Shown in pieces: positions 41,847 through 49,760 of a stretch of 64,000 nt of DNA. The notes below the pieces were generated by a model that did no database searches, had not been told where the DNA came from, and was given only the letters and a program-made list of their open reading frames with translations. Origin of the DNA: Pseudomonas sp. MWU16-30317 (lineage in GTDB: Bacteria > Pseudomonadota > Gammaproteobacteria > Pseudomonadales > Pseudomonadaceae); contig NZ_JAIWJA010000013.1 of assembly GCF_020515695.1 (NCBI RefSeq), forward strand, positions 99,888 to 163,887, in the 5' to 3' direction. Both the position numbers and the translations under genes were made by a program. The number at the start of each line of letters is the position of its first letter. Within the stretch, counting starts at the first letter, position 1.

Positions 41847-42266
41847 TCAAGCTGGCTCGGCCAGCGATACCAGCGGTGTGCCGTAGCTCACCAGTTGTTG
41901 GTCGGCGACCATGAAGGCGCCCAGGGTGCCGCTGGCGGAGGCCGTGACCGGCAACAGCAACTCGCCCACCGCGATCAGGCCGACCAGAGTGCCAGGCTCC
42001 AGGGCATCGCCGGGGCGCACCTCGGGTTCATCGCGCGAGGGATGCCGCGACAGGAAGCGCCCGCACACGGTAGCCATGGCGGCGATCTTCAGCGCCGGTG
42101 TCTCGATGGCCGGTGCCTCGGTGATGGACGCCTGGCGCGGCGTGCTGGCGGGCGTTTTGGCCGGCCGAGTCAAGCGGATGCTGAACTCGCTGCTGTGCAG
42201 TTCGAACTGCGCCAGGTTGGCGCTGCTGACCCATTCGACGATCTGGCGAATCTTGCTGATGTGCAT
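41847..42266 (-). CDS. Biotin carrier-like protein lacking the biotin-accepting lysine
   Basis: 139 residues from ATG 42266 (MHISKIRQIVEW; GGAG 9 nt upstream). The N-terminal helix and RLTR strand match AccB proteins, and a proline/alanine linker leads to a C-terminal biotinyl-like barrel (~65-139: TVCGRFLSRHP, GTLVGLIAVGELLLPV, SGTLGAFMVADQQLVSYGTPLVSL). Aligned with the intact carrier at 43648-44082, the AMKM biotinylation motif is replaced by V100-G101-E102-L103, so the target lysine is E102 and the protein cannot carry biotin. It is intact as a reading frame and starts 5 bp after the biotin carboxylase gene, so it is not a decayed gene. A structural or regulatory subunit is likely. Confidence 0.8.
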   Translation of the reverse strand: MHISKIRQIVEWVSSANLAQFELHSSEFSIRLTRPAKTPASTPRQASITEAPAIETPALKIAAMATVCGRFLSRHPSRDEPEVRPGDALEPGTLVGLIAVGELLLPVTASASGTLGAFMVADQQLVSYGTPLVSLAEPA

Positions 42267-42271
42267 CGTGA

Positions 42272-43627
42272 TTACTCCGCTTCCCGACGGGCCTTGAGCC
42301 AACGTTCCAGGTGATGAATGTCCACCGAACCTGCACAGAAGTCCGGGTCCTGGAGAATGTCGCGGTGCAGCGCGACGTTGCTTGAGATGCCCTCGATACG
42401 CAACTGCGCCAACGCCGTACGCATCCGCGCCAAGGCTTCATCGCGGGTCGCGCCGTGGGTGATGACCTTGGCGATCATCGAGTCGTAATAGGGCGGCACC
42501 TGATAGCCGGCGGTCACGTGAGAGTCGACCCGCACGCCCATGCCGCCCGGTACTTCCCAGCGGGTGACGCGGCCGGGGGTGGGGATGAAGGTCTGCGGGT
42601 CCTCGGCGTTGATGCGACACTCCAGCGAGTGGCCGTGGGTGCGCACATCGCTTTGCTGGAGCGTCAGCGACTCACCCAAGGCCATGCGTAATTGCTGCTG
42701 GACGATGTCGATGCCAGTGGTCAATTCGGTGACCGGATGCTCGACCTGCAGGCGGGTGTTCATCTCGATGAAATAGAACTCGCCGTCTTCGAACAGGAAC
42801 TCGAACGTACCAACGCCCCGATAACCGATCTGCTGACAAGCCAGCACACAGCGCTCGCCCACTGCCGCGATCAACGCCTCGTCGATACCAGGAGCCGGCG
42901 CCTCTTCGAGGACTTTTTGATGGCGGCGCTGTTGCGAGCAGTCACGGCTGCCGAGCCACACACCTTTGCCATGATTATCGCAGAGCACCTGGATTTCCAC
43001 GTGCCGCGGGTGGCCAAGAAACTTTTCGATATAGAGCTCGGGGTTGCCGAAGGCGCGCCGCGCTTCTTCGCGGGTGACGCTGACGGCTGGCAACAGATCT
43101 TCGCCGCGCTCGACCATGCGCATGCCGCGCCCGCCGCCTCCGCCCGCCGCCTTGACGATGACCGGGTAGCCGATCTCGTCACCGATGCGCTGGATGCTGG
43201 CCGGATCATCCGGCAGTGAGCCTTCCGGGCCCGGCACGCAGGGCACACCGGCCTTGCGCATGGCGCGCTTGGCGGCGACCTTGTCACCCATCTGCCGGAT
43301 GCACTCGGCGGTGGGGCCGATAAAGGTCATGCCAGCGGCTTCGACACGCTCGCTGAAGTCCGCGTTCTCGGAGAGAAAGCCGTAGCCTGGATGGATCGCC
43401 TGGGCGCCGGTGGCCTGGGCGGCATACAGGATCGCTTGCTGATTCAGGTAGCTCTGGCCGGGGGCGGCCGGGCCGATACACAGCGCCTCGTCAGCGTATT
43501 GCAGGTAGGACGCCTGGGCATCCGCCTCGGAATAGACCATCACCGTCTTCAGACCCAGGCCGTGGCAGGCGCGCTGAATCCGCAGGGCGATTTCACCGCG
43601 GTTGGCGATCAGTACTTTATCGAACAT
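42272..43627 (-). CDS. Biotin carboxylase subunit (AccC-like)
   Basis: 451 residues, full length for AccC. N-terminal domain MFDKVLIANRGEIALRIQRACHGLG, ATP-grasp with the glycine-rich KAAGGGGGRGMRM, GSRDCSQQRRHQKVLEEAPAP, and the catalytic FIEMNTRLQVEHPVTELTTGIDIV segment. It carboxylates carrier-bound biotin with ATP and bicarbonate. Because it lies in an operon with pxpA and not with accB/accA/accD, it is probably a specialised paralogue serving an oxoprolinase- or amidolyase-type reaction; no carboxyltransferase gene is adjacent, though PxpC belongs to a carboxyltransferase-like family. Confidence 0.93.
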   Translation of the reverse strand: MFDKVLIANRGEIALRIQRACHGLGLKTVMVYSEADAQASYLQYADEALCIGPAAPGQSYLNQQAILYAAQATGAQAIHPGYGFLSENADFSERVEAAGMTFIGPTAECIRQMGDKVAAKRAMRKAGVPCVPGPEGSLPDDPASIQRIGDEIGYPVIVKAAGGGGGRGMRMVERGEDLLPAVSVTREEARRAFGNPELYIEKFLGHPRHVEIQVLCDNHGKGVWLGSRDCSQQRRHQKVLEEAPAPGIDEALIAAVGERCVLACQQIGYRGVGTFEFLFEDGEFYFIEMNTRLQVEHPVTELTTGIDIVQQQLRMALGESLTLQQSDVRTHGHSLECRINAEDPQTFIPTPGRVTRWEVPGGMGVRVDSHVTAGYQVPPYYDSMIAKVITHGATRDEALARMRTALAQLRIEGISSNVALHRDILQDPDFCAGSVDIHHLERWLKARREAE

Positions 43628-43647
43628 GGGGGCAACCTGTGGGTGAG

Positions 43648-44082
43648 CTAGAGAATGCTGAACAGCGGCTGGCCGGATTCCACCTCGTCGCCGGGCTGGG
43701 CGAGGATGGCGTCGATGCGCCCGGCCTTATTGGCCTTGACCTGATGGAACATCTTCATCGCCTCGACGATACACAGGGTCTGCCCGACCGCCACGGTGGC
43801 GCCGATCGTGGTGAACGGCGGCTCATCGGGTGATGGCGTCAGGTGTAGTACGCCGTACAGCGGGGAGCAGATCTGGCTGGCGGCAGGTGTATTGATCGGG
43901 GCTGCTGGCGGGGCGATCTCGGCGACCGCAGACGGCGCCGCTTCAGGGCTCTGGGGCATCACTGCCGATGCAGTGGAATGGCGGCTCAGCGTCACCGTGG
44001 TGCCGCCTTCGCTGAGGGTCATTTCACTCAGGTCCGACTCGGCCAGCAGGTCGATCAGCTGTTTGATGCGTTGTTGATCCAT
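43648..44082 (-). CDS. Biotin carboxyl carrier protein (AccB-like)
   Basis: 144 residues from ATG 44082 (MDQQRIKQLIDLLAESDLSEM). AccB-type N-terminal domain, proline/alanine-rich linker (~40-70) and C-terminal biotinyl domain with the intact motif CIVEAMKM; the biotinylated lysine is K110. It is the first gene of the minus-strand set carrier, carboxylase, degenerate carrier, pxpA, SDR, ABC transporter. A Nac-type box lies 110 bp upstream. Confidence 0.92.
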   Translation of the reverse strand: MDQQRIKQLIDLLAESDLSEMTLSEGGTTVTLSRHSTASAVMPQSPEAAPSAVAEIAPPAAPINTPAASQICSPLYGVLHLTPSPDEPPFTTIGATVAVGQTLCIVEAMKMFHQVKANKAGRIDAILAQPGDEVESGQPLFSIL

Positions 44083-44584
44083 GTTGATTATCTGCCCCTT
44101 GCTCATTCGGCTGGCACGGCATTGCCCTTGGTCTGCGGCCAATGTACCGAGCCTGGGCGTCAGCGCGCCAAGAGCGTTTACCGCTGGGGCGATAAGTGCG
44201 ACTTATGACCCGGCGCGGGGTGATGTTTATTATTGAACTGACGTCGATCACATTTACCGATGCCGCCATAGGCAGCGGCGATGTCGCGCGCACCATTATT
44301 GTGATGGCCGCCCTTAATAGTTGCACTTGTGTGAGTCATAAGCGTTCCCTATCCAGCCAGAGCAAAGTTGTCTTAACCCCAAGATGAAACTTTTGCGTAG
44401 GTTTGCGGTGTGCCGAGTACTGCGCCTGACGTGACACAGATCACCGGGGATAGCGCCAATCTTGAAGTAACCGCCTTTTAGCAAGCGATGTATCGCTGTC
44501 GCTTTGCTTAAAACCCTGCGCACTCGCACCACTGCCAATAAAGCACGCTATTTCACACATCATGCAAAGGCATTAGGTAGCATC
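44083..44584. promoter_or_regulatory. Divergent control region with two Nac-type boxes
   Basis: This 502-bp gap between the biotin carrier gene (minus) and the porin gene (plus) holds no gene I can support. It has two ATA-N9-TAT palindromes: ATAAGTGCGACTTAT (44192-44206), 110 bp before the carrier start, and ATAAGCGTTCCCTAT (44338-44352), 233 bp before the porin start. Both share the local consensus with the boxes at 26.6-26.7 and 41.0 kb. Confidence 0.6.
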
Positions 44585-45928
44585 ATGACCTTGATTAAAT
44601 ACTCCGCGGGGATTCTCGGACTCTTGGTAGTTCAGAATGGTATGGCAGCAGGTTTCGTTGATGACAGTCATGCGACTTTATTGGCGCGCAACTTTTACAG
44701 TAACTCCGATAACCGCGATGGGGCCGCAGCGCCTAATTACACTCAAGAGTGGGGCCAGGGCTTCGTCCTCAACTTTACTTCCGGTTTCACCCAAGGGCCG
44801 GTCGGCTTTGGCGTGGATGCCGTAGGCATGTTGGGTATCAAGCTGGATTCCGGTAAAGGCGTGCATTACAACCCCACCGGTAGCTCGCGCAACGGCAACA
44901 TCTTCCCCACCGACGGGGATGGTCGCGCGGTAGACGAATTCGCCAGTGTCGGCGCGACGCTGAAAGCGCTGGTGTCGAAAACCGAGTTCCGTTACGGCAC
45001 CTTGCAACCCAACCTGCCGATCCTGGTGGCCAGTGACCGCCTGGTGTTCCAGACCTTCAACGGCGTTCAAGTGCAGTCTCGGGAAATCGACAATCTGACC
45101 CTGACCGCCGGGCGTATCGACAAGGTCAAAGAGCGCGGGTCGACCGACGAAGAGGGCTTGTCGATCGCCGGTTCCAACGCCAAGCTCGACCCGACCAATC
45201 CGGGTATCAACACCACTACCAGCACCTACTCTCACGAATTCTGGTATGGCGGCGCCACTTATAAAGCCACACCCAACCTGACGCTGCAGTATTACTACGC
45301 CAACCTGACCAATTTCTATAAACAGCACTTTGTTGGCGCGTTGTACGGTATCAACTTGGGCCCGGGTCGCCTGACCTCGGACTTCCGTCATTGGGACAAC
45401 AGTTCCGATGGCAAGAACGGCCATGACTCCGATTACTTCAGCACCGGCTATTACGGCAACGGCGTGACCCGCGGCAAGGTCGACAGCCGTTTGACCAGCG
45501 GCTTGTTCACTTACACCCTGGGTGCCCACGCGGTGTCCGCCGGTTATCAGCAAGTCAACGGCAGCAGCGATGCGGTGTGGCTCAACGAAGGCGCCGGGAC
45601 CACCAGCTACTTCATGACCGAAACCATGTCCGGGAAATTCCAGCGTGCTGGCGAACGAGCCTGGCAACTGCGCTATGTCTATGACTTCGCCGGGCTGGGT
45701 TATCCGGGCTGGACGATCAAAACCGTTTACACCAATGGCGACCACATCAAGACCGCCGGCGCCGATGGCAAGGAATGGACCCGCGATACCACCCTCGCCT
45801 ACACCGTGCAGTCAGGGCCGGCCAAGGGCCTGAGCACCGCATTGCGCCAAGGGGTGTTCCGCACCGACATGCAGCGTGACACCGATGAATATCGCGTGAT
45901 CATCGACTATCCGATCTCGCTGTTCTGA
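44585..45928 (+). CDS. OprD-family outer membrane porin
   Basis: 447 residues from ATG 44585. Signal peptide ending near VQNGMAAG, then mature GFVDDSHATLLARNFYSNSDNRDG, the standard OprD opening. Beta-strand repeats follow with GFGVDAVGMLGIKLDSG, TLKALVSKTEFRYGTLQPNLPILVASD, the AGRIDKVKERGSTD loop and the C-terminal DTDEYRVIIDYPISLF. OprD porins pass amino acids, small peptides or aromatic acids; the divergent biotin carboxylase/pxpA/ABC genes and shared Nac-type boxes suggest an acidic amino acid or 5-oxoproline-like substrate. The first strand of the gene is more AT-rich than its body. Confidence 0.92.
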   Translation: MTLIKYSAGILGLLVVQNGMAAGFVDDSHATLLARNFYSNSDNRDGAAAPNYTQEWGQGFVLNFTSGFTQGPVGFGVDAVGMLGIKLDSGKGVHYNPTGSSRNGNIFPTDGDGRAVDEFASVGATLKALVSKTEFRYGTLQPNLPILVASDRLVFQTFNGVQVQSREIDNLTLTAGRIDKVKERGSTDEEGLSIAGSNAKLDPTNPGINTTTSTYSHEFWYGGATYKATPNLTLQYYYANLTNFYKQHFVGALYGINLGPGRLTSDFRHWDNSSDGKNGHDSDYFSTGYYGNGVTRGKVDSRLTSGLFTYTLGAHAVSAGYQQVNGSSDAVWLNEGAGTTSYFMTETMSGKFQRAGERAWQLRYVYDFAGLGYPGWTIKTVYTNGDHIKTAGADGKEWTRDTTLAYTVQSGPAKGLSTALRQGVFRTDMQRDTDEYRVIIDYPISLF

Positions 45929-45937
45929 TCCCCACCC

Positions 45938-46012
45938 CTGTAGCGAACGGGGCTGGCCCCCGATTGCTGTGCGTCAGTCAGCAAGCAATCGGGGCAAGCC
46001 CCCTCGCTACAG
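45938..46012. repeat. REP-like inverted repeat between porin and mmsB
   Basis: CTGTAGCGA...GGGGCTGGCCCCCGATTGCT pairs with AGCAAGCAATCGGGGCAAGCCCC...TCGCTACAG across a short loop. It fills the gap between two convergent genes and can form a strong hairpin in either transcript, so it may also end transcription. It belongs to a different REP subfamily from the TTCGCGGGCAAGC type. Confidence 0.8.
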
Positions 46013-46019
46013 ATTTCGG

Positions 46020-46901
46020 TCAACGTTGATAGGCTTTGACGATCGCCGAAAAATCCAGCCCGCCATCACCGCGCAGGCTCATCGCCTGATACAGCTGCTG
46101 CGCCACCGCGCCCAGCACCACCGGCTGGCGCGCCTGCTTGGCCGCCTCGGTCGCCAGGCCCAGGTCCTTGAGCATCAGCTCCGCCCCGAACCCGCCGCTG
46201 TAGCCACGTGACGCTGGCGCCGTCTCGACAATGCCCGGCCACGGGTTGTAGGTGTCCGAACTCCAGCAACGCCCCGTCGAACTGTTGATGATCCCCGCCA
46301 GCACGCCGGTATCGATCCCCAGCGCATCGCCCAGCGCCATGGCCTCGGCCACGCCGATCATGGAAATCCCCAGCAGCAGGTTGTTGCAGATCTTGGCGAT
46401 CTGCCCGGTGCCCACTTCGCCGCAATGGACGATGTTGCGGCCCATCTGCTCCAGCACCGGCTTGAGCGTCGCGAACAACGCCGGGGTGGCGCCGACCATG
46501 AAGGTCAAGGTCCCGGCCTGAGCACCGCCGGTGCCTCCGGAGACGGGTGCATCACCCAGGTCGATTCCCTGCTTGGCGGCGGCGGCGCTGATGTCGCGCG
46601 CCGTCTGCGGATCGATGGTGCTGCAATCCACGGCGGGCGTACCGGCGCGAATCCCGGCCAGCACGCCGTCTTCATTGAGATAGACGCTGCGCACATGAGC
46701 CGCTGCCGGCAGCATGGTGATCACCAGATCACCCTGGGCGGCCGCGTCGCGCGGTGACAGGGCAATCTGCCCGCCGAGTTCGGCCAGCTCCGCGAGCACT
46801 GTGGTATTGAGGTCGAACAGATGCAGCTCGTGACCGGCCTTGAGCAGGTTGCGCGCCATCGGCGCGCCCATGTTGCCCAGCCCTACGAATGCAATACGCA
46901 T
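46020..46901 (-). CDS. mmsB: 3-hydroxyisobutyrate dehydrogenase
   Basis: 293 residues. N-terminal Rossmann motif VGLGNMGAPMARNLLKAG, the family signature DAPVSGGTGGAQAGTL, the catalytic lysine in GTGQIAKICNNLLLG and the C-terminal MLKDLGLA. It oxidises 3-hydroxyisobutyrate to methylmalonate semialdehyde with NAD in valine degradation. It follows mmsA by 11 bp and ends next to a REP hairpin. Confidence 0.95.
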   Translation of the reverse strand: MRIAFVGLGNMGAPMARNLLKAGHELHLFDLNTTVLAELAELGGQIALSPRDAAAQGDLVITMLPAAAHVRSVYLNEDGVLAGIRAGTPAVDCSTIDPQTARDISAAAAKQGIDLGDAPVSGGTGGAQAGTLTFMVGATPALFATLKPVLEQMGRNIVHCGEVGTGQIAKICNNLLLGISMIGVAEAMALGDALGIDTGVLAGIINSSTGRCWSSDTYNPWPGIVETAPASRGYSGGFGAELMLKDLGLATEAAKQARQPVVLGAVAQQLYQAMSLRGDGGLDFSAIVKAYQR

Positions 46902-46912
46902 GGCATGAACTC

Positions 46913-48439
46913 CTAACGCAGGTTGATGGTGGTGTTGACGCCGTCATTGACGCTGTCATCGTCGAACCATCGGGCAGTGACCGTTTTGGTCTGGGTGTAG
47001 AACTGCACCACCTGCTTGCCGTACGGGCCGAGGTCCCCAAGCTTGGAGCCACGCGAACCGGTGAAGCTGAAGAACGGCACCGGCACCGGGATCGGGATGT
47101 TGATGCCCACCTGGCCGACGTCGATTTCGCTCTGGAACTTGCGCGCCGCCGCGCCGCTCTGGGTGAACAGGCCCGTGCCGTTGCCGAAGGGGTTGCGGTT
47201 GACCAACGCGATGGCCTCGTCGAAGGTATCGACGGTGAGCACCACCAGCACCGGGCCGAAGATTTCTTCGGTGTAGATGCGCATGTCGGTGGTCACCCCG
47301 GAAAACAGCGTCGGGCCGACGAAGTTGCCTTCCTCATAACCTGGCACCACCACGTCGCGGCCGTCCAGCTCGAGGGTTGCGCCCTGCTCCACGCCACTGG
47401 CGATCAGGCTCAGTACGCGTTCCTTGGCGCGCTTGGAAATCACCGGGCCCACGTCGGTGCCCGCCTCGCTGCCGGCATTGACCTTGAGTTTCTGCGCCAG
47501 CGCCTTGAGTTCGGGGATCCATTCCTTGGTGGACCCCACCAGCACCGCTACCGAGGTCGCCATGCAGCGCTGACCCGCCGCACCGAACGCTGCGCCAGCC
47601 AGGGCGTTGAGGGTTTGCGCACGATTGGCGTCGGGCAACACCACGGCGTGGTTCTTGGCGCCCATCATCGACTGCACGCGCTTGCCGTGACGACCGGCCA
47701 GGTCGTACACGTGGGTGCCTACCGCCGTGGAACCGACGAAAGACACCGCCTTGATATCCGGGTGGGTGCAGATGGCATCCACCACTTCCTTACCGCCATG
47801 CACCACGTTGAGCACACCCGGCGGCACCCCGGCTTCCAGCGCCAGCTCCACCAGCATCAGGGTCGACAGCGGGTCCTGCTCGGACGGCTTGAGCACGAAG
47901 GTGTTGCCGCAGACGATGGCCATCGGGAACATCCACAGCGGGATCATCGCCGGGAAGTTGAACGGGGTGATGCCCGCGCACACACCGATCGGCTGGCGCA
48001 GCGTGTAGGTGTCGACGCCACCGGCGACATTCTCGGCGAATTCGCCCATCTGCAGGGTGCCGATGGAGCAGGCATGCTCGACCACTTCAAGGCCGCGGAA
48101 GATATCGCCCTCGGCATCGGCGACGGTCTTGCCTTGTTCGGCGCTCAGGGTCAGGGCAATGCGTTTGGAGTGCTCACGCACCAGCGCCTGCAGCTTGAGC
48201 ATGATGCGCATGCGCGCGCCAAGCGGCGTGTGCCGCCAGGTCTTGAAGGCTTCATGGGCGGCGGCCACGGCGGCGTTGACTTCGTCGGGGGTGGCGAAGG
48301 GCACGCGGGCGAGGACTTGTTGGGTAGCGGGGTTGACGATATCGCGCCATTCGCTGGTCTGCGATTCGACCCACTGGCCGTTGATCAGCAGCTTGGCGGA
48401 CTGCACGGCAGTCTGGCCGGGTGTGAGGGAAGCATTCAT
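46913..48439 (-). CDS. mmsA: Methylmalonate-semialdehyde dehydrogenase (CoA-acylating)
   Basis: 508 residues; aldehyde dehydrogenase of the MmsA type with GITPFNFPAMIPLWMFPMAI, the catalytic cysteine in AAGQRCMATSVAV and the C-terminal FFSFTGSRGSKLGDLGPYGKQ. It turns methylmalonate semialdehyde into propionyl-CoA (valine, thymine and inositol breakdown). Start at 48439 follows GGAG by 6 nt. Divergent LysR gene 162 bp away. The usual Pseudomonas MmsR regulator (AraC type) is absent, so the LysR protein is the likely controller. Confidence 0.96.
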   Translation of the reverse strand: MNASLTPGQTAVQSAKLLINGQWVESQTSEWRDIVNPATQQVLARVPFATPDEVNAAVAAAHEAFKTWRHTPLGARMRIMLKLQALVREHSKRIALTLSAEQGKTVADAEGDIFRGLEVVEHACSIGTLQMGEFAENVAGGVDTYTLRQPIGVCAGITPFNFPAMIPLWMFPMAIVCGNTFVLKPSEQDPLSTLMLVELALEAGVPPGVLNVVHGGKEVVDAICTHPDIKAVSFVGSTAVGTHVYDLAGRHGKRVQSMMGAKNHAVVLPDANRAQTLNALAGAAFGAAGQRCMATSVAVLVGSTKEWIPELKALAQKLKVNAGSEAGTDVGPVISKRAKERVLSLIASGVEQGATLELDGRDVVVPGYEEGNFVGPTLFSGVTTDMRIYTEEIFGPVLVVLTVDTFDEAIALVNRNPFGNGTGLFTQSGAAARKFQSEIDVGQVGINIPIPVPVPFFSFTGSRGSKLGDLGPYGKQVVQFYTQTKTVTARWFDDDSVNDGVNTTINLR

Positions 48440-48601
48440 TGAAATCTCCGACTTGTTTTTATTGTGCGGATGTCTGATCGAGCTCAGATGGCCGATCAGG
48501 AAGACGAGCCATCAACCTTTGGTATGGCTTGGAAAATGGGGTCGTACTGGAGTATAGATGTGCAAACTTCCAATAAAAATGCAGAATAAAGCCGGTCCAA
48601 C

Positions 48602-49567
48602 ATGCAAAAAAACATCACCTCGTTAAACGCGCTGAACTGGGACGACCTCAAGTTTTTCCTGGAGGTGGCACGCACGCGCAAGGCCAGCAATGCCGCTAAA
48701 CGTCTGGGCGTGGATTACACCACCGTGTCGCGGCGCATCTCCTCGCTGGAAACTGCACTCGGCACCTTGCTGTTCGAAAAGTCGCGTACCAACGGCTTCG
48801 TGCTCACTGCCGAGGGCCAGCGCCTGCTCAGCTATGCCGAGACCATCGAGAGCACGCTGCACATGGCCTGCGAGCAGGTCTCCGGCTCCGGCGTGGCATT
48901 GTCCGGGCATATCCGCATGGGCTGCACCGAGGGCTTCGGCAGTTTTTTCATCACCCCACAGTTGAGCCACTTCGTCGATGCCTACCCCGCGATTTCCGTC
49001 GACATCCTGCCGCTGCCGCACTTCATCAGCCTGTCCAAGCGCGAGGCCGATATCGTCATCGCCCTGGAGCGCCCCGAGCATGGACCCTATGTGTGCTGCA
49101 AACTGACCGACTACACACTGCGGTTGTATGCCACCCAGGATTACCTGGATTCCCACGGACCGATCCGGCAACCGAGCGACCTCAATAGCCATCCGTTCGT
49201 CAGTTATGTGGATGATCTGGCGTTCAGTTCCGAGCTCCTGTACCTGGCCAACTTGTTGCCCGGCGCCAGCGCCAATCTGCGCAGTACCAGCGTGATCGCG
49301 CAGTATGTGGCGGCGCTGCAGGGGCGGTCGCTGGCGATATTGCCGTGTTTTTTGGCGGCGCAGGATCCACGGATGATTGCAGTGCTGCCGGAGGAGGTGG
49401 AGATTACTCGGCAATTCTGGATGTACTGCCGGGAGGATCTGCGCAAGCTCAAGCGGATTACCCTGCTGTGGGATTACATCCGCGAAGTCACCGAGATGAA
49501 CCACGCCTTCCTCATGGGCGAGCCGGCGCCGCTGAGGTTCCGGCAGCCCCTTGCTGCAGAACGATAG
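48602..49567 (+). CDS. LysR-family regulator divergent from mmsAB
   Basis: 321 residues. Winged helix LNWDDLKFFLEVARTRKASNAAKRLGVDYTTVSRRISSLE, with the LDYTTVSRRI-type recognition helix of the group that often controls aldehyde dehydrogenase genes, and LLFEKSRTNGFVLTAEG. The effector domain is complete. Its divergent placement from mmsA across 162 bp suggests it regulates mmsAB and itself. A perfect palindrome overlaps its stop codon. Confidence 0.9.
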   Translation: MQKNITSLNALNWDDLKFFLEVARTRKASNAAKRLGVDYTTVSRRISSLETALGTLLFEKSRTNGFVLTAEGQRLLSYAETIESTLHMACEQVSGSGVALSGHIRMGCTEGFGSFFITPQLSHFVDAYPAISVDILPLPHFISLSKREADIVIALERPEHGPYVCCKLTDYTLRLYATQDYLDSHGPIRQPSDLNSHPFVSYVDDLAFSSELLYLANLLPGASANLRSTSVIAQYVAALQGRSLAILPCFLAAQDPRMIAVLPEEVEITRQFWMYCREDLRKLKRITLLWDYIREVTEMNHAFLMGEPAPLRFRQPLAAER

Positions 49568-49589
49568 TTCAGATTTTCCTGAACTATCG
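49562..49589. repeat. Perfect 11-bp palindrome at the end of the LysR gene
   Basis: CGATAGTTCAG (49562-49572), 6-bp spacer, CTGAACTATCG (49579-49589). The LysR stop codon is inside the left arm. No T-tract follows. It lies 172 bp before the TIM-barrel gene and could be an operator for that operon or a transcript-end hairpin. Confidence 0.6.
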
Positions 49590-49760
49590 ATTTCACCGCG
49601 CCTATTCTTTCCCCTCCTCTGCCCTGCCTAAGATCGCCCCATCGAGACCGCTGACACAGAGTAGCGGCTCCAGCGGTTCCCCTTTTGCTACTGCCCATGA
49701 CAACGCGCACGCACGGCCTGGCCGATGCGTTGCCACGCAGTAGCCAAGAGGAGCACCGTG

